Part shown: positions 61,801-64,000 of the stretch, one piece after another | Layout: the number at the start of each line of letters is the position of its first letter | How positions within the stretch are numbered: position 1 is the stretch's first letter | Assembly (NCBI GenBank): GCA_017165825.1 | Contig: CM029370.1 | Coordinates: 25,550,247-25,614,246 of the forward strand | Direction: 5' to 3' | DNA: 64,000 nt | Origin: Hepsetus odoe | Lineage: Eukaryota > Chordata > Actinopteri > Characiformes > Hepsetidae | Position numbers and translations under genes: made by a program | The notes under the pieces: generated by a model | What the model saw: only the letters and a program-made list of their open reading frames with translations | Databases searched by the model: none | Told to the model about the DNA's origin: nothing

Positions 61801-64000
61801 GGTTCCAGCCAAGTTGCTTGATGATCACTGAGATCTGGACTCACCCAGCATGGCTTTTCCTTCGTCCTCCAGCTCGAAACGGAGCGTCTGCAGCTCCTGC
61901 TCCGATTGCTGCTTCAGTGTCTCGATGTTCTGCCTGTGGGCTTCCCTCAGAGACTGCAGCTCCATGTGATGCTGCTGCCGCAGACGCTCCTCCAGCTCCT
62001 ACACATGAAAAATGCAGACACAGGGCAGAATTGGTAAGCCTCTCTAACTCAGAGTGCAGCTTGTGAAGTCGGTTGCTGCTTGATGTTGATGGAGAGAGAA
62101 CAGAATCTTTAAATATCCCAAAAGTTACGGACAGGGTCCAACACTGGCGATCAGAGCATGAATGTGAGCCTGCAGCCTGGGGCATATTAGTGAGCCATTG
62201 CTGATCAGGGGAATTATTTTACAATCAATAGGCACTTAAGCATATCAGCAGCTTGTTGAGGGTCTTGGATGGCTGCCCTTTACTGCCAGCAAATGTGGGC
62301 AAAGCAAGCATTATGTCACTTCACATTAGAAAGAGTGGCAGGGACTGTCTAGATCGGTGAAGATACTTGGACTTAGCACCTGCTATAGGCCCAGAAAAGC
62401 GATCGGATGCAGGAGTGCGTAATGCTGTTAAATGGGGGGCAGCGGGAGGGGTGCAGGGTGAGCAATAGGAGGGGAAGCAAATTAGGCACTGCAATTGGCG
62501 GAGCGCTGCTGGAAATGGAAATCGGGCAAATCCAGCTGTTGTAATACAAGGATGTCTGTGCAAAATGCAAATACGCTGATGAGCAGAAGGAACGTCGAAC
62601 AGAAATGAGTGGAAAGTTATTAGGAGCAGGGACAAATGTTCCTGAAGGGAATTGGCTTTAAAGGACTCCTTTGTGATAGAGAGAACAAGTCTATGACTGC
62701 TGAAACATTGCTTTCTCCAAAAGTTTCTAAAAGGCAGAATCATGCAAAAGACTTGGGAAGGTTTACTGATTTTTACTGTTTTAATATTTTTGTTTTTTTT
62801 TTTTTAATTAAGAAAAAGTTCTCTGGCTCTGGTTTTTTTAGGCACTCCAGCCATTTTGACATTTGGGGTTGAAGTTACGAAACCTTGATTTAGTTTTTTT
62901 TGCCATTCAGAAGTGGACTTTCAAAGAGTGCCGGCCAGATATTCCTCTCCAATATTTTTTGGAAAATACAGAATGTATGGCTCTGTCAGTTTTGCGCTGC
63001 CAAGAGCTAAAGCATCGTAATTGTGTCGAGGACTCTTACTGTGGTTTGTGACGTAGCAGATTTCAAAAACGTTTTCTCCTCTCTTCCAGAATTTCCTTTG
63101 ATGGTGGCTCGGTGTGCTGCTTGATGAAACCTTTTAGTCAAAGCGTCACTGATAGACTGAAAGGCTGGCGGTAAACAAGCCTAAATCTAGTCTAACTGTT
63201 CCCTGTTATCTCTCTGAATGGTCACTAATGCAATGCAAAATCATTATTCAGCTTGATGTGCTTGGAGGAGAACGCTGAAAGCCAATTCTGTGCTTTAGCT
63301 AACAGCTGCCCACGCTGGCTAGCATCACGCTGAAAGTGGTGGAGGAGAACGAGGGCAAAGGGAGCACAGCCAATTGTGTTTTCTTAGGCTCCCAGCAATG
63401 GAAAATAGGATTTTCATGGGACTGTACTTTGAGTTAAGAAGGTTTTTTTTCTTTCTCCCATTAAACCATTTCTGGAGATCCAAGGTTGTGTTCCGATGGT
63501 GGCAATATGTTACATAACTCATCTTCAGACAGAGGCACATGCAACTAGCAGCTCGATATCCAGCAGACTTAGAAAGTGACTATTACTTTGAACTGAGTTG
63601 CTGATCATGGGGTCTATTACGGCTGTGAGAGTTTGGGCTGGTGCATGTTTTTCGGAGGCTGCGGGGGAAACTAAGTGCCCTGTGCCCTGCAGAAACCTGT
63701 GTAGAACCGAAAAGGTCAAGCCATGCCTGTCTTTCCCACAACCGTCAGGGGACTTGCTTGCCTTTCTAACGGACAAGAACACGTGCTTACAAAAAATTCA
63801 CACTTTCCCTTTCTATCACACTCACACACACACACACACACACACTCACAGAAAGCAGGGGCCTTTGACCAGAATCAGAAAACCACCCAAGAGGGTTGCT
63901 TTTAGCCTGACCGACACAGTCCTTAAAGCAGCTCTTTTGCAAACACACACACACACACACACACGCCCCTTACAACCAAAACACCTTCAGCTCCTCGCCT
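25847..64000 (-). CDS. fam184a: FAM184A gene, 3' part (8 clear coding exons, partial)
   Basis: FAM184A is a long coiled-coil protein whose molecular role is poorly known. Exons in transcript order are 61845-61998, 60569-60696, 44462-44646, 40868-41014, 36616-36733, 35909-36013, 33653-33861 and 25847-25928. All eight join in phase and give 375 residues plus stop. About the first 270 are heptad-rich helix full of E, K, Q and L. The end is a proline- and serine-rich tail closing in DPQRQEWFAQYFTF. The order and sequence of the segments match the C-terminal part of vertebrate FAM184A as I know it. The 5' exons lie beyond the right edge. Confidence 0.92.
25929..28450. other. FAM184A last intron, right part
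   Basis: No exon was recognised. A CTGGCCAAAAGTATGAAGACAC motif near 27005 looks like a transposon edge, but no partner end was found. Confidence 0.5.
28451..28996 (+). mobile_element. Decayed Tc1/mariner transposon
   Basis: Inverted repeats of about 60 bases: the left begins CAGTACTGTGCAAAAGTTTT, and the right, in reverse, begins ACTGTGCAAAAGTTTTAGGC. Both continue GCAGGTGTG and ATGCTGTAAACAAAGAA. Between them are frame-shifted transposase pieces: SPDLH-like text, then DVWNDLPAEFIQKLCASVPR and AVLKAKGGHT, the usual Tc1 transposase end. Confidence 0.85.
30189..30370. repeat. 69-base tandem repeat, about 2.7 units
   Basis: Units start at 30189, 30258 and 30327 with CATTTTCAGTCCAGTCTCTG (third unit CATGTTCAG). 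The first two are almost identical. A diverged unit lies upstream near 30140. It lies within the insertion that splits the Tc1-like element. Confidence 0.9.
30401..30727. repeat. Dispersed repeat X, copy 2
   Basis: The partner of 16566-16881, about as long and clearly homologous, with scattered substitutions and small indels. Confidence 0.65.
31557..33652. other. FAM184A last intron, left part
   Basis: No exon was identified. 31880-32160 is more GC-rich than its surroundings and holds short open frames on both strands with no family resemblance. CA repeats occur at 32180-32215. Confidence 0.5.
33653..33861 (-). CDS. fam184a: FAM184A exon (proline-rich tail)
   Basis: A 209-base exon, phase 0 to phase 2. 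It encodes NRFSSSPNLRANVEASG, NRLEPIPNSPIHQLELNTSK and PLPPPTPPTEPKKFM. It is rich in Pro and Ser with no coiled coil, so probably disordered. The acceptor is AG at 33862-33863 and the donor gtgagc. Confidence 0.93.
34925..34968. repeat. (TA)n microsatellite
   Basis: A 44-base perfect TA repeat in a FAM184A intron. Confidence 0.95.
35909..36013 (-). CDS. fam184a: FAM184A exon
   Basis: A 105-base exon in phase 0 at both ends. It encodes DDKKFYQLELVNRETNFNKV and FNASPNVGVINPLIK, the end of the coiled coil and start of the tail. The donor is gtaagt. Confidence 0.94.
36616..36733 (-). CDS. fam184a: FAM184A exon (coiled coil)
   Basis: A 118-base exon, phase 2 to phase 0, encoding EEKFRNRESRPEDLQIIAEL and KDMVAEREALVKKLV. 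The NRESRPEDLQ segment is a characteristic part of the family. The donor is gtaagt. Confidence 0.94.
37201..37445. repeat. Diverged repeat Y, copy 1
   Basis: Shares its order of motifs with 38626-38890: ACCCAGGTCC, ACTTTCTTTC, TTAATTCTAGCACT, ACAAGAACTACATTT, then (ATCC)n and TTCTGCTTT. Confidence 0.65.
38626..38890. repeat. Diverged repeat Y, copy 2, with (ATCC)n
   Basis: Second copy, 1.43 kb further on, in the same orientation, with a longer (CATC)n tract at 38806-38850. Confidence 0.65.
39462..39615 (+). mobile_element. Decayed SINE family A
   Basis: CCAGTAGGTTGCC, the GGTACC-like segment and the GTCACTTTCACT tail are visible; the tail runs into (CT)n and (CA)n. Confidence 0.6.
39626..39700. 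repeat. (CA)n microsatellite
   Basis: 75 bases of perfect CA, directly attached to a SINE tail through a (CT)n run. Confidence 0.95.
39860..40105 (+). mobile_element. SINE family A, full length
   Basis: Head GGCAGCTGTGGCC, middle TTGCCCTGAGGTACCCTTGA and tail GTCACTTTCACTTTC are all present. Confidence 0.8.
40588..40690 (+). mobile_element. SINE family A, 3'-truncated, next to an ATCC-rich repeat
   Basis: Head to the GGTACCC segment. It then passes straight into another fish repeat (CATCCACC, CTTAACTGCTTATCGTGAC), about 40690-40790. Confidence 0.7.
40868..41014 (-). CDS. fam184a: FAM184A exon (coiled coil)
   Basis: A 147-base exon, phase 2 to phase 2, encoding AHEQDLCKKHEREMAELNA and DFNKAQELLKDKISALQIL. 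The acceptor is AG at 41015-41016 and the donor gtgagt. Confidence 0.93.
41318..42081 (+). mobile_element. 5'-truncated LINE fragment with reverse transcriptase
   Basis: It begins at the polymerase catalytic motif, read VADDIV at 41318-41335. It continues ESREQLEENLERWRSALERR, GVEVTEVEEFKYLGSTVQ, RRVPARVKGKVYRTVVRPAM, LKMLRCSLGVTRMDRIRNEY and RLRWFGHVQRRDVEDYIGRR. It finishes with the 3' end GCAGCCAAAAGAAGAAGAT. Frameshifts split it into at least three frames. Family assignment within LINEs is left open. Confidence 0.85.
43500..43672 (-). mobile_element. LINE 3' end fragment
   Basis: Same 3' end as the two other LINE copies: in reverse it reads GCTGTGGCGACCCC, GGGAGCAGCCGAAAG and AAGAAGATG. 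Only about 170 bases remain. Confidence 0.8.
44462..44646 (-). CDS. fam184a: FAM184A exon (coiled coil)
   Basis: A 185-base exon, phase 0 to phase 2. It encodes ERELLSRISDLQEEVTRRK, IAELDHEIHTLNENISTLT and KELELKGKEVLKIRSEANQQ. Its donor gtgtgt starts a short GT-rich stretch. Confidence 0.93.
44715..44845 (+). mobile_element. Decayed V-SINE-type element
   Basis: It keeps GGTTCACATCCCA (a B-box remnant) and the GAGTCTGCTAAATGTAAAATG tail. Confidence 0.5.
45172..45426 (-). mobile_element. SINE family A, full length
   Basis: Tail (reverse) AAGTGAAAGTGACAACCC, middle GCCCGGGGAGCAGTGATGGG and head CACCGCTGCCCC are all present. Confidence 0.85.
46271..46386 (+). mobile_element. SINE family A, 5'-truncated
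   Basis: Only the 3' half: GGGTTAAATGCAGAGGTCC, TTCACTGTGTGCTGTGCTGT and the CACTTTCACTTTCACTT tail. Confidence 0.75.
47432..47582 (-). mobile_element. V-SINE-type element, inverted partner
   Basis: In reverse it ends with CTCTGGATAAGAGCTTC, a V-SINE tail. It faces the oppositely oriented copy at 47650-47848. Confidence 0.65.
47650..47848 (+). mobile_element. V-SINE-type element
   Basis: B box GGTTCGAATCCC near 47711 and tail GGATAAGAGCGTCTGCTAAA. About 65 bases separate it from the inverted copy. Confidence 0.75.
48463..48725 (+). repeat. Unclassified repeat-like block with TATA-like motif
   Basis: CACACCTGGGTTCATCAGTG, then GGCTATTTAAACCCC (TATA-like), then a GC-richer stretch with TCACTCATCGACACGGGTGA. 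It has the look of a transposable-element promoter, but no ends or partners were found. Confidence 0.3.
49564..49783 (-). mobile_element. SINE family A, full length
   Basis: Reverse copy from AAGTGAAAGTGAAAG tail to the CCGCTGCCCC head, with AAAGCACCCATGGAGCGGTG in the middle. Confidence 0.8.
49854..49945 (-). mobile_element. V-SINE-type fragment
   Basis: It keeps AGTCCCCCTGGAGCAATTTG and GGGATTTGAACCTGTG of a reverse V-SINE-like copy. Confidence 0.5.
51024..51257 (+). mobile_element. SINE family A, full length
   Basis: GGGCAGCGGCGGCATAGTGG head, GAGGTACCCTTGAGCAAGGT middle and GTCACTTTCACTTT tail. Confidence 0.85.
51863..51908. repeat. (CA)n microsatellite
   Basis: 46 bases of CA after a short CT run. 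Confidence 0.9.
52201..52434 (+). mobile_element. SINE family B, full length
   Basis: A box TGGCCTAGTGG and perfect B box GGGTTCGAACCCC. The 3' end is AATTTCCCATTCGTGGGATT followed by (ATT)n. It is the clearest family-B copy here. Confidence 0.9.
52721..52976 (+). mobile_element. SINE family A, full length
   Basis: GGGGCAATTGTGGCCTAGTG head, GGTACCCTTGAGCAAGGTAC middle and TTTCACTTCACTT tail. Confidence 0.85.
54842..55167. repeat. Long (GT)n tract with GCGTAT interruptions
   Basis: 326 bases of alternating GT broken by repeated TGCGTATG units. The ORFs that cross it are Cys-Val artefacts. Confidence 0.98.
55297..55831. repeat. Long (GA)n-rich tract with GATGGA/GATAGA units
   Basis: About 535 bases of GA with regular GATGGAGA and GATAGATATGGAGA interruptions, suggesting higher-order duplication of a longer unit. 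It lies 130 bases after the GT tract. Confidence 0.97.
56251..56719 (+). mobile_element. SINE family A interrupted by a second SINE
   Basis: The 5' part is 56251-56418 and the 3' part 56640-56719 (AATACAGAGGCTGC to CACTTTCACTT). The gap between is exactly another SINE in the opposite orientation. Confidence 0.85.
56419..56639 (-). mobile_element. SINE family A nested in another SINE
   Basis: A complete reverse copy: GTGAAAGTGACTATTC tail, GGGGGCAGCTATTGAAAGCG middle and GACCACTGCTGCCCC head. TAA on both sides may be a very short target duplication. Confidence 0.85.
57892..58149 (+). mobile_element. SINE family A, full length
   Basis: GGGCAGCAGTGGCCTAGTGG head, GTACCGTCCCCATCACTGCT middle, and AGTCACTTTCACTTTCAC tail. 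Confidence 0.88.
59316..59375 (-). mobile_element. SINE family A tail fragment
   Basis: Only AAAGTGAAGTGAAAGTGACT and a short stretch after it remain. Confidence 0.5.
59420..60366. mobile_element. Non-autonomous hAT transposon with 8-base target duplication
   Basis: The 947-base element is flanked by CTCTATGC on both sides (59412-59419 and 60367-60374). Its ends are inverted repeats: CATATGTGTCAAAC, and in reverse CAGGGGTGTCAAAC. GGCCCG-rich subterminal sequence follows. An 8-base duplication is the hAT mark. No transposase frame remains. An inner motif ACCGTATTTTCTCGTGTATA may be a nested repeat. Confidence 0.9.
60569..60696 (-). CDS. fam184a: FAM184A exon (coiled coil)
   Basis: A 128-base exon, phase 1 to phase 0, encoding SLRSELNHLHASAIEHLRQ and ETAAAKQELENALEHSRIQ. 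It joins in phase to the flanking exons, although 15.9 kb of intron follows it. Confidence 0.93.
61845..61998 (-). CDS. fam184a: FAM184A exon (coiled coil)
   Basis: A 154-base exon, phase 0 to phase 1. It encodes ELEERLRQQHHMELQSL, REAHRQNIETLKQQ and SEQELQTLRFELEDEGKAML, a strongly helical heptad segment. The acceptor is AG at 61999-62000 and the donor gtgagt. Confidence 0.93.
61999..63984. other. FAM184A intron
   Basis: No exon or dispersed repeat was recognised. CA repeats lie at 63823-63845 and 63943-63963. Confidence 0.55.
63985..64000 (-). CDS. fam184a: Possible further FAM184A exon cut by the window edge
   Basis: The last 16 bases read GEELK on the minus strand, ending in phase 0 before a gtgttt donor. 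Phase 0 is what the next exon at 61998 needs, and the residues suit a coiled coil. The evidence is short. Confidence 0.35.

Overview
This window is vertebrate nuclear DNA, almost certainly from a ray-finned fish. It contains spliced genes with GT-AG introns and dense tRNA-derived SINEs. It also has decayed Tc1/mariner and hAT transposons, 5'-truncated LINE fragments and long GT, GA, CA and AT microsatellites. No bacterial, phage, CRISPR or RNA-gene features were seen.

Two protein genes lie head to tail on the minus strand. The first is MCM9, a DNA helicase of homologous recombination and mismatch repair, with coding exons from 19374 down to 3747. Its probable promoter is near 23.6-23.95 kb. 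The second is FAM184A, a coiled-coil protein of poorly known function. Its last eight coding exons run from 61998 down to the stop at 25847, and a ninth is possibly cut by the right edge. I joined exons by reading-frame phase at each splice site; every FAM184A junction and every intact MCM9 junction agrees in phase. MCM9 and FAM184A are also neighbours in human, so this is conserved synteny. ASF1A, which is close to MCM9 in human, was not recognised here.

Layout: 1-3746 is MCM9 3' flank with repeats. 3747-19380 is MCM9. 19381-23960 is upstream MCM9 sequence, containing a 573-base N gap and an exact 2218-base repeat that includes the first coding exon; this is most likely an unmerged assembly overlap. 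23960-25846 is a short intergenic region. 25847-64000 is the 3' half of FAM184A, mostly intron. The 16-kb FAM184A intron at 44647-60568 is the main repeat store, with nested SINEs, a GT/GA supertract of about 1 kb and a complete non-autonomous hAT element.

No undescribed functional system is convincingly present. The points most worth checking are three. First, three consecutive MCM9 exons carrying the AAA+ ATPase core (7536-8570) are full of small indels, including loss of the Walker A loop, while exons on both sides are intact. Second, MCM9 exon 1 is falsely duplicated around the gap. Third, transposons and microsatellites sit directly against MCM9 splice sites.
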